Positions 28,501 to 40,500 of a stretch of 64,000 bases of DNA are shown in pieces. Numbering within the stretch: the first letter of the stretch is position 1; each line of letters starts with the position of its first letter. A program made the translations under genes and the position numbers. The stretch covers positions 372,001-436,000 of the forward strand of contig VWYX01000701.1 in the NCBI GenBank assembly GCA_013396525.1. Direction: 5' to 3'. This stretch comes from Chaetorhynchus papuensis. Lineage: Eukaryota > Chordata > Aves > Passeriformes > Rhipiduridae. The notes beneath the pieces were generated by a model. It searched no databases and was not told the origin of the DNA. It worked only from the letters and a program-made list of their open reading frames with translations.

Positions 28501-31500
28501 TTGGGTTCACATGGAGAACTGGAGAAATCCTGTGTGGGGTTCTGAGAAAAATCTCATTACTGGGACTGTCTCTGAGAACCAGGTTGTTTCTGTAGATGGC
28601 TCTTGCTTTGGTCTATATTGTATCACCTCTGGATTAATATCAGTTAATGAGAACAACTGAAGATTTAATGTTTCTGTCAAAATTCTCTCTTCCTTCCATT
28701 CAGATCTGGCAGAAAGTGACCTGGCATATACTCAAGCCATAATGGGCAGTGGAAGGGAAGACTACACTGGGAAAGAAGTGCTAATCCTAGGAGGTGGTGA
28801 TGGAGGTATACTCTATGAGATAGTCAAACTGAAGCCAAAGATGGTTACTATGGTAGAGATATCCTTTGACAAATGGCCCATTATTCATATCAACCAGAGC
28901 TTTCTGCTGATACTGTGGCACTGAGTACAGTTACCTGTCAGGTTCTGATTTGCATGAGGAGATAGGGTCTAAACTGAAATTTCTTTTGGTCAGCTTAGAG
29001 AGAGACCAGTGACTGCATATTTGTGCATCATTATGCAACACCTGCTTTCAGGCTCCCAATCCATACTATAACTTGAGTAGCAGTTTACATAAGGCTGGAA
29101 AGGGATGCCTCTGTCATCATCCTGATGATTCTGTAATAACAGAAGACGGATCTGTCGAGTTTGTGTTTTGGGCTCAGTTCTGCCTTTTTGAGTTCTTCTG
29201 TTTTCCTAAAGAAAGCTGTAAAAAAAGTAGTGCCTAGAAGCAAAAAAAAAAATTCAATAGGAATGTCACGACTTGATGAACTGTATTGATGAATTGACCC
29301 AACCCTGTTTTAAAAATACCAGTACAAATCAAGTTTTCAGCATTCTGTAGTTCATATAGTTTGTAATGTAAACTGCTGTTAGCCATATGAAATGTTGATC
29401 ATCCTAGATTTTGAGATCCCTTTGCTGAGACAAAAAATAATTGTCTTAAAAATGTAGGTTAAAATCTGAACCTAGTTTAACTTTATGGAGTTTTTAATAG
29501 TTTTACAGTTCACATTTCAGGCTTTCATGGTAATGATAACCTAAGGTATCAAAAATACTGGTTAAAACCAAAAATAAGCACTTCCTAATTATCTAATTGA
29601 ATCTGGAGGCCAGTACGTAAGGTTGGCTATTGCAGTATATGCACCAATAGACGCGTCCTGTAATTCTTTTGTGAATGCCACCTCTTTGAGAACTTGTTTC
29701 TGAAGAAGTAGAAGCTGTTCCCTCTGTTACTTCTGGAATGTGTTATGCCTTGACAAGCTTCAAACATTGACCAAATGGTGATTGACGGGTGTAGAAAACA
29801 CATGCGTAAAACGTGCGGAGATGTCTTAGACAATCTGAAAGGAGAGTGCTACCAGGTAATGCTTTGTTTTTCTTTCATTACAAGTAATATTTCAAATACG
29901 TGTTGACCTAGTCTGGAAGACTGCTATGGCAAAGTTTTGGGGACAAGTTTTCTGACTGGAGTTTAGGAAGCATTTTTTTCCTTTTGTATGACACTTGAAT
30001 ATTTTAATAGCTGGAATTCATGTTGGAAGTATTTTAACTCTCAGTCTTCAGACTTCTAAAATTAATTTTGTATGTAGCTTTTAAGGAATGTGAAATAGGA
30101 GAATGTTTGCTATAACTTAGAAATAAAGAGGAAATAGCAGTAAGCGTGTAGTGTTTAACATCATTCCTTAAACTGTTAAAAAGATAGCAGAAATGTGTAT
30201 TTCTTAGTTGTTCTATACTGTTGGAAATACCTAAATTTGTAATGCACACTTAACAATTATTTTTAATTTGCAGGCAAAATCCCTTAGTATTACACTGCTA
30301 TTATATTAAAAATAAAAACCCCAACAAATGTCATGCATTCTTGCAGTTGAGGTCTTTGTGCTGACAGCACTTACAAATGAGCCCAGGTGTAATCTGATGT
30401 TTTTGTCTTCATTACTAGTCCTTAGATGCTGTGACAGATAGTAACTTACAGGAGTGAGCTAATAAAAACACACAAAAAATTAACAGATTAGTCACACTCT
30501 GTGGAAATCAGTGACCCTTCATATGAATAACTTACTATACCCATAATGTTGGAAATGCTGACTGTTGTCAGCATTTGGTAGGAAGAACAGTGGTCACAGA
30601 TCTAGGAACTTGAATCCTAGAGTGCCTGTGTTGTCACTATCATAATTCCTACAAAGTTTCTTCTTTCTGTATGATGTAAAAAGTTGAAAGTGGAGCCTAA
30701 AATTAAACATGTATTTAATTTTGTATTTTTTTCCCTCTTAATTTCTGTGAATCCACATTTGTTCCTTTTACCTGATGAGTTTAGGGTATTTTGAGGACTA
30801 GCTACAGTATTTCATTCTTATAGGTTCTAATTGAAGACTGTATTCCTGTACTGAAGAGGTATGCCAAAGAAGGAAGAATGTTTGATTATGTAATTAATGA
30901 TCTGACAGCTGTTCCAATCTCCACATCTCCAGAAGAAGGTAAATCTTGTAATTTATTTTCTTAAACTTCGAGAATTTTCAGCATTTTTGTTCTTCTGCTG
31001 CATAATAGTTTGCAGCATAGTTTGCTTTCATTTTTTCCATTTAAAAAGCAAATCTGAGAGGAAAAAAAAGATAGTAAGACATCTGTTTTTTTAAATATTA
31101 GAAAAGGCTTGCAAGTGCCTAACACTCTTATAAATCTTATTGCAGAATAATATAAACTCATGTAGTTTTTGAGAAGTATTTGGACTTCATACTCCAGTAA
31201 ATTTTCCTCACTTTATTGGAAACATCTGGAAAATTCCTGTGAAGAAAACCATCAATACTCCTGGCATCACTGCCATTGTGTATGGTTTGCATTTGGATTT
31301 TTTCTAATCCAGGCTTTATTTTCAAAATTTTTTTTAAGACTTTGCAAGTCTTGAATACGTAATAAAGTAATCAAGCCAATAATGTGCTGTTGTTTTTCAA
31401 TCACTCCCCATATGCAGATTCCACATGGGAATTTCTACGGTTGATTCTTGACCTCTCAATGAAAGTCCTGAAACAAGATGGAAAATACTTCACACAGGTA

Positions 31501-34500
31501 TGATATCTGGGTGTCATAAAGTACTGCTTTGTACCTATTGTAATTTGCATTTTTTTCAGTTAAAAAAAAGACAAAACTATCTAAAAATCTACTACAAGCT
31601 GGTTTTCTTCCTTTAATGACTTATCAGGCATTTTTACATGAAAGTTAGGTTTTGCTAACTGACTCGTATTTTTTTCATTATTTCAGCTGAATATTTAGTG
31701 CTTTTGTCTGGAGCTTAAAAGCATAATTTTAAGACTTAGCAAGGCATACTACAGAATACGGCAGCTAAACAGTTCTTTGAAAAGCAGAACAGATGTACTT
31801 TATGAAGAGATACATGGTTTTTAAGCTAATGTCTTCAGTTGTAGAGTGTAAAACATGAAAATTTATCATTCATTAAGGTGTAAGAGTTTGACATAGGTGC
31901 AGGGGGATGAGAAAATTAATATAACCACCTCATAGATAAAAGAATTGTCTATTATATGTATAGCTTTCCATTGAAAATACTTTATGTAATCCTGAATTTG
32001 GAATGCCACAAAGCTGTGTGCAATCATAAAAGAATGTGACAGGAGCCAGCAGATGGTTCAGTGAAGTTTTAAGTCTCTGAAGTTGTATTTCTTTTGTCAT
32101 GCTTATAAACTAGTCTTCTGATGTGTGGAGAATCTAAGTACTGTATTTTGGAATAATATCCTTAAGCTCTGAAATATAAAGAAATTGGTTTACTGGAAAA
32201 TTGTGCGGGTTTATAAAGAAATGCAAAACTTGTGGGATGTTGTTTCTGGCTATTCTAAAATGCTGCTCTGTTTTAAAATGCTGTGGTTTTATGGGCAAGA
32301 GAAATTATCTTGTGGCTGAAGTATAAGATACGATTAACATGGCTGTACCACACTGTAAATTTTAATGGCATTTCTGTCCTGTTAATAATGGAAATATTTA
32401 TGGCAGACTTTGATATCAAAAGGACACTAAATCTTTTGGAAACAGAGCAAGTTGTTGTGTTGCAGTTGCTGTACTTGTACCATACACAGTGGGACTAGCT
32501 GGCCTTATTGGAGCAAAGGTAAACGTATGTCTGGGGACAGGGTTTTTTTGGACTTTGCAGAAGGACTCTTGAGAAGAAGCTTGTCCTGAAAGCTGGAATG
32601 ATGGCTGTGCTGTAGCCAGAGGACAGGAGGGTTGTTTTGTGTTAGCTGAAACCAGCTGAAGTGGAGACTGGTGCAGCCCCTGCTGCCTGTCCTGTCCTTA
32701 TGGGAGGAGATAAGTCAGCTCTCCAGCATCTGCTTGCAGAGAAAGAAAGGACAGCAGTCCTGAACCAGCCCTGGTGGCTTTTAGCTGTTGTGAAACTATG
32801 CAATATTACATTTTGTGGTCCCAAAGCAGCAAGGCGGTACATGGCAGGATGGGAAAGAAACAGTATTAAAATGGACATGGAATAAAATTGGACTTGTGGC
32901 TAACAGGTAGCCATTGAAAGGGCTGGAGTATAGAAGCAGTGTTCTCTAGTGGTTTAGTCTTCCTGAAGGTGTTGAAAAAAGGACAATTAATACTGGGGCA
33001 AACAGCTGTCAGAGCTTTTGATACATCTACTGATACACTACCCAGCCCATTTGATGGTCCTCGTAGCCCCTTCCCAGTTGGGCCTGAAAAAAAAAAATCC
33101 TCTGGAAAAATGAAATAACCCTCTGTATTGGGTTTGTGTGACCAGGTTTTGATAGTGGGCGGGGAGTGAGGAGGGCTTCCCCATGTCTGACAAATCCTAT
33201 GCCAGACTGCTTCAGGGTGGACCAACTGCTGGCCAAAGCTGAGCCCATCAGTGACTGTGGTAGTGCCTCTGGGATAAGATTTTTGAAGGGTCAAAAGTTG
33301 CTGTACAACAGTAGTGGCAGCCAGAGAGGGAAGTGATAACATGTGAGAGAAACGGCTCTGCAGACTCCAAGGTCAGTGGAGAAGGAGCGGCAGGAGATGC
33401 TCCAGGTACCAGTGCAGAGATTCCCATGCAGCCCGTGATGAAGACCATGGTGTAGGAGGCTGTGCTTCTGCAGCCCATGAAGATCCACAGGGGAGCAGAG
33501 ATCCACCTGCAGCCCCTGGAGGACCCCATGCCTGAGCATGTGGATACCTGAAGGAAGCTGTGACCCTGGGGGAAGCCCACACTGAAGGCTTGCTGGCAGA
33601 ACTTGTGACCCTGCAGGGGACCCACGCTGGAGCAATTAATGAAAAACTGCAGCCCATGGAAGCGCTCATATTGGAGAACTTAATGGAGGACTGTCTCCCA
33701 TGGGGGGAGACCCCACGCTGGAGCAGAGAAGAGTGTGAGGAGGAAGGGGCACTAGAAATAACATAGGATGAACTGACCACAATCCCCATTCCCCATCTCC
33801 CATCAGTGCAGTGGGGAGGAGGTAGAGAATTTGCAAGAAAAGTTCACTCTGGAGAGAAAAGAGGGGTAGGGGAAGGTGTTCTTAATATTTGGGTTTATTT
33901 CTTATTATCCCACTCTGATTTGATGAGGAAATTGAGTTTTATACCAAAACTGAGTCAGATTGTCTGTGATGGTAACTGGTGAGCGTTCTCTCCCCATCAC
34001 CTTGGCCCATGAGCCTTTTGCTATATTTTCTCTCCTCTGTCCAGCTGAGCAGGAGAGTGACAGCATGTCTTTTGTGGATACCTGGCATCCAGCCAGGGTC
34101 AACCCACCACATCCTCAGACAACTCAATAGTCTGGTCATAGGATGAACAGATTATTGGGGTGCTCTAAAGAAAGTCAGCTGTCTATAACTTTTGTTTTAA
34201 TTGTTTAAACAAATTTAAATTCAATTAAACTATCTGAAGCTGGCTACTCAGAGTATTGGGTTAGACTATGGTCAGAAGTTCAAACATGACCACTACCAAC
34301 TTTGGCAGCTTAGTCACACACTGGGAACTCATAAATGATTTTGAATGCTCTGTTGTGTTTGCTGTTAAATGCCAGTGGTTTTAGCTCTGTGTATTAACAC
34401 TGGGAATTTAAGTTACTTTTGTTCCAGCTATCTGCTTTCAGGATGCTTATGTTACGTGGCAGGCCTTGCTGAAGATGTCATGTGCCTTTTAAGGCAGTTG

Positions 34501-37500
34501 TGTTTTTAAAATGCAGGGCTCTGTGTGCCCCCCAGTCCCTTCTTTATTTTTTGGTTCTCTAAACCAAAAAATATTAAATATCACCAAGAAAAGTGACTGA
34601 GGGAATGTCCACTTACTTGTTAGAGCCTCATCTTTGCTGTCATGAGGAAGTGTCTCATAGGAAAAATGCAGCAAAGGGATTGTTGTCCTGTGGACTACTA
34701 TGAGCCAGTAATTATAGTTGCTTATTCTGCCTTGGCATCGTGTTGTACTAACATTGAAAATTTCTGTTCTTTGTAGTTTACAGCACATCCCCTTGCACCC
34801 TGAACAGAATCATGTGCATCTTGTTAGGATGTCATTTACTTCAATGCCATAGAAATGCTTTACCCAAAAGCAGAGTTGTGTTCACAGAAAGCCATCCTTT
34901 CACATACTGTATTGCTGTCTAAATGCCACTGCTGGGAAAAATCAAGGGAAATGCTTATCACCTCTTCATTGAGCTCTGCACAAGTTTTAGAAAGTGTTCT
35001 GATCTGCAAGTGAATTTTCAGCAGGCAGGGTCTAGTGCTGTTGAACTCCAGATGGATATAATTTATTTGAGATTATAAAAAGAATTATTTCTCATGTGCT
35101 GCTCTAACGCACCTGGTGGTTCCCTCGGGATTCCTTCCTTGGTGATCCTCAAAGCAGTCTCCAAATGCTGGTGCAGAATGTCCTGTCACCACTAGGTGGA
35201 GGCAGGTAACCGGTATTGCCTGGCAGTTCATTAACATTTTTAGAAATTCTGCCTGTGGAAGATTTTTCAGACTATTTATTTGTATTCCTAGGGGACATAA
35301 GAACTTCTGTGGCCAATTTTAAGATGCAGGAGGGACTTCTTCCTTTTTTTCAGCTCTGGAAGGATGTAAAAGGGAAGTTAATGAATGTCATTCTCTGCTG
35401 CTTTAAGTCTTTGTCTGAGTGTATTTGGGGGAAAATGCCTCCATACTTTCTCTGTGCAAATAGTAATCACAGCTTAGAACAAAAACTTGTATGAGTAGCA
35501 GCCATGCTTTACATGCCCTTGCTTTTCTAGCTGCATCATCCATATTGAGTGTTGCAGCCTACACAGAGAGACATGAGCTTTAGGGCCCTTAGCCTGCAGA
35601 ACTTGCAAACCTGTCTGTAGGTTTAAGACTTGAAGCTTGTTCATGAAAACTTACTGTGAAACATAATCCCACCACTCTGGGGTTCAATGGTCATATGGCA
35701 TGCTCTTATTTCTATTCTTCTTCTGAAGCTGGTGCTTTGAAATGTTTAATGATATGACATGATACAATATGATGTGATATGAGGCCATGTCTGCTCAGTG
35801 TTACCTTTTCCAGGGCAGACCCGGTTAGAGGTACAGGTTCCCAGCCATCACAGTGGAGAGAAATTTGAGTTGGTGAGGATGTAAGACCTTGGCAAATCCT
35901 GAGGTGCAGTTTCATCTCTAATATATCTTCCCAGCAACTTGTTTCTGAGCACCTTAATGTTTTTAGAGTATTGGACTTCATAAAAGTATGGTTTTTAGAT
36001 GGTCCAAGTGATTTCTTGCAAGTGAGTATGTATACTTGTAGATATCATCATAATATGTTTATGGCTTTTGTTTTTCTGAGCCATCACTCTCTTGTGCCTT
36101 CAAAGTAGCAGGTGAGGATTGTCCCAAGAGCTGTGAAACCATGATCTAGCAGATGCAGAGGCTGATTGTAAGGTTGTCTCTGAGTGTCAGTGGATTATGT
36201 GTAGCTAAGAAAATGCCTTTTTCTGTCCTAAGTTTTTGTTCTGTTGATCTAATCTTTTGAGGTTGAGAAGGCTATCATTTTCAGCCTGTTTATGAAGTGG
36301 AACCTTTAAAAATACCTCTAAACAGGAATTTGTGACTTCCTGGTTGGGGTCACTCAGCCCAGGCGGGATAGAAACTCAGACCACTCACAGGTTCCAGTAA
36401 ACAGCACTGACCCCTGGTGCAAGGGATCATGTGTCTCCCACATGAACATGTGGCCCTTCACTAAGCTGTCTCTTCCTGGCCACTCTCTTATACAGCCCTC
36501 TAAATGTCCAGACAATCATCATGTTGCTCCATAGTTAGACTCCTTTTTTTGGCTGCTGTGTGGGCTTTCTAATTAGCACTTCCAACAAGGGAGCAAGATT
36601 CTCCATGACTAAACCATGAAAGAAGGCTAGAAACATGGCCGTATGTCCCTCTGTGAGCCTCTGTGATTTCTTGGTGGTTTGAGAGACTTGAAGGAACAGA
36701 CATTTTCATTTCCTTTTTTTACTGAGAGTTCAGCTTTAATTCATCTTTTGGCCAGTGGAGGTACTTACAGTCAGGTTTGCCTCCATTGTCTTCTTACCAG
36801 CCCTCCCTGTCCCCCAGAACTTAAGCCTACCTTTGATGCTAGGTGTTTCATGATCAGTGTCTCACTGCTTATTAGTCACTTTGAAGTGAGGAAGGATAAA
36901 ACCGGACCTTGTCTATGTCCATTTCTGGCACATTATTACAAAACAAAAATAGAAACCCACGTTAAAAACTTCTCTGGCATACAGTCACAGAGAAGGGTGT
37001 ACAGTGACAATGACATGTGGGGTAAGACATGTAAGAAATGGGCAAGTATGGAAAAGGGACCCTTTTGCCTGCTTTCAAGTCACTGGTTTACTTTCTGAGG
37101 GTTGGAGGAAGCATAGTGGCCTAAGTTCAGCCTGTAACCACTGGATGGACACATCCCCTTTATAGGTGGGCAGAGTTAACTGGAGCTTTCAGGGTTAATT
37201 TAAACAATTTTTGGTTTTACTATTTATTTTCAGGAGTGTTTTTTGTCTGTCCAGAACTGTATTTGTTATTTAAATGTGTTGTGCATTGTGCTGTAGAAAC
37301 CTAAAAACTAAACCTATGGGTCTACAGAATGTATGCCTTGTGAGAGCCCAGAAAAATTGATGTTGGGAGACAGGCATGAGCTGTTGAAGTGAGTGCAGGC
37401 ACTGAGCAGACTCAGGATGCAAAGGCTGTGAAACAGTTCAGGAATCATCTGCCTTAAACAAGGTCTTACTGATACAGATTTGTTAATCTCAAAGTTTAAA

Positions 37501-40500
37501 CTGCCTTAAGTACTTTCCTGTCTGAAAGACGCTTCTTAAGGAGTAAAAAAAATTCATCATTCTACTAGTTCTTACCTGTCAAATTGTTTGATGTGGAACA
37601 GAGATATTAAGTAAGGGGGAGTGGGCAGAGGAGTTTAGTAGGGTTTTGTATATGTTGAAAATTTGACTGAACCCTGTGGGAGAAAAAAGAAAGTGATTTT
37701 GCTTATTTCCTTTTGAAAACATATAATTGGTGAGTCATCTGCTTTAAACCTTATTAAACAGTGTTCAATATGAGCTATTGTTTGAGTTATGTGGTGTCTG
37801 AGCAGAACAAACAATACATTGCTCTACCACATAACTCTTCATTAGGCAGCGGGAGTTAAAGTGAGCGCAGGTTATTAGACTGATCTCTGCATTGCATTCT
37901 GGGCTTGGTTCCCTGGGGCACTTCAGTGATGCTAGAACATCTAAGGGTGATTGACATTGTTATTAACACTGTAGCCTTGGATGATAAAGCTGCTCACCTT
38001 TTAAAGAAAGATGTTAATAATAGTGATTTTTCAATAACTTTATTGAAATAAGCCTTAAATTTTGCAGAATTGATTTTTGAAGTGCTTAACTTTGTGTTGA
38101 GTAAAGCCAGATAGCTACAAAAAATAGTAACTATGCAGAACTATAAAATCCTGTGGTGTTTCTCCAGAAGAAAAAGGTTGATAGAAGAGCCAGGTGGGTT
38201 GTCTGAACCTTTTAGGCAAAATCTTGATTTGGAAACTGGGGAGTTGTGGGTTTGAAAAGCAAAAATTGTTTCTTGGCATGTCCATTGCTCCTGTAATTTG
38301 TTTTCCATGGTGTCTGCAGTGATTTGTCTCTTGCTAGAGAAGGGAGAAATGATGAAATACTGAAGAGACAGTCTGGGAAACTGGATGCTTCTCTATCACT
38401 GTGTATCCTATTCAACTTCCTACGTAATAGTGGTATGCTCTGTAAATTACCTAGCAGTGTTTCTATTTATGTCTCAAATTACACACACAGGTTGTTTTTG
38501 AGTTGCCTTTTGCATTCAGTGTGATGTTGCAACAGAATGATATGTTTGGTAAAGGGCAGCTGAACCAAAAAAACCCACCACAATCCCCTGGATAATGACA
38601 AGTTTCTAAACTGTACTGCAGCAGTCTGTTCATTGTTGTGCTCAGTAAGTGTTATACCTTTTTACAAATCTCATTTGTTTTCTGATACCCAAACCCAAAT
38701 ATGAAAAATTCCATATAAAGCGTGTCACTTTCCTTTACCAAATAAACAAGTACAGGCTTGTTTGTGCAATATGATCAAAATTATAATCAAACACGTTTTA
38801 TGCAAATTCTTTTGAAGGAGGGCTTTCCCAAACATGATTTTTTTTTTAAAGATTGTAGAATGATAGAGTGGAATCATAGGATTTCTTGGCCTGGAAGGGG
38901 CCCACAGGAATCATCAAAGTCCAACTTCTGGCCCTGTACAGGGCAACCCCAAGAATCGCATCATGTGCCTGAGAGCATTGTCAAGATGCTGTGTTAAGAT
39001 TTTTTAAGCTGAGCCTTTCTTCTTCACTGGTGAAAACTTGAGCACAGTCCAAAAAAAAAAAAATTGAGCATGATGCAAAAAATTCAGAGGAAGATTGGTG
39101 GAATGAATTCTGTTTTCACTTCCTCTGGAAATAGAAATGTTTTAAATACACTGTGAAAAAAATCCTACCAGTAAAAAGTAGGAAAAATAGTATAAATCCC
39201 AAAGTCAGAATTGTACATTTTACACTTTGGTTCTAGTTATCATCTGATGTTGTTACATGGAAAAATCAGTGTAAATGGAGCTGCTTAGAAATACTGATTT
39301 CAAATGTGACCTCTTCTTGTTTTGGCCTCTGTCTGTTGTATGTTTTAAAGAGCACAGATAGTACTTGTTCAAACTCATCTTAGCTCCTTGCTTTGTGAAA
39401 ATTAACTTTCAATTGCATCTGTGTGCATGTAATCATTTTAAGGCTATTTAAAAAAATCTGGCAGCACCAAAAAGAATTTACACAATAAAACTAGTCTTTC
39501 TAAAAGACTGTTCTGGATTTAGATGCTTCACAGTGTGTTAGCAGAGCAATACAATGTGTGAAACATAGGCAGGCCGACACTTAGGAAGCGTTGAGGAAGT
39601 CCTGGTTCCTGGGGTCCTCATTTCAAGTTAGAGGGCCTAAAATATTGAATAAGCTGTGACTGTAAGGGAATAATTTTTTTTCATTAGATTAGCTTTTTCT
39701 TATTGAACCATCTGCATTCTTTCAGTCAGGTGCAAATTACACACGTTATTGAAGGGCAGGAAGCAACAAGATACTGCATTCAATGGTCAGTAAAAAAAAC
39801 CCACGAAATTATTTGTACTTGTGGGTACACACAAGTGCTTCCCAAAGTCATTCAGAGCAGCAGCAGGATCCTGCCCCTCTGCAGGTGGAGGCTGTTGCTT
39901 TAGACTCTAACACATAACTTCTGTGCCTGGCATTTCTTGCCATCGTTTTGTGGGGCTTTGGCTCTTGTGCTGGATTATTAGGAGCTGTGTATTCATTAAC
40001 AAAGATTGTTCTCTTTTTTTATCTTCTGTGACAAGCATTCCTCCACTAGAAGTGGTAAAATATGTGGGGAAGCTGAGGATTTTTATATTGAGAGTTACTC
40101 TGGAAAATGCTAGTTAATGCTTCTGTTTCTGCTGATCAGAAATCAGAAATGGAAAGCAGGCTTTGTGCTAGATCAAGGTAAAAGACATTTATACTACATG
40201 CTAGTAAACCCAACCATTAGGGGAAGATGGGGACATGCATCTCCTGAAGATCTCATTCTGCCCTGCATATGGCCAGATTGGCACATGCTGTGTGGGCAGT
40301 AGAGATTCACAGTCATCATATAACTTGCTGTTGATGCGTAGCGTTACAGCGTAGTTGGTTTATCGTGTTTGGGGCCTATAGGTTGAGCTAAAATTCCTCA
40401 GGAAAGTGGTGGACATAGAAGACCACAAATCAATTCATTTGGCTGTCAGTGTGCTGAGGGCCTTTAACAATATCTCCACTGTGACCACAATCACAGAATG

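Noticed and set aside
28742..28924. Exon 6 frame continuing to a stop at 28924
   Set aside because: This is intron 6 read-through; the alignment stops at E221 where the U12 donor starts. It is used only as the predicted retention product.
36679..37098. 139-codon + strand frame in SMS intron 9
   Set aside because: No recognisable family, no splice or promoter support, and composition typical of intron.
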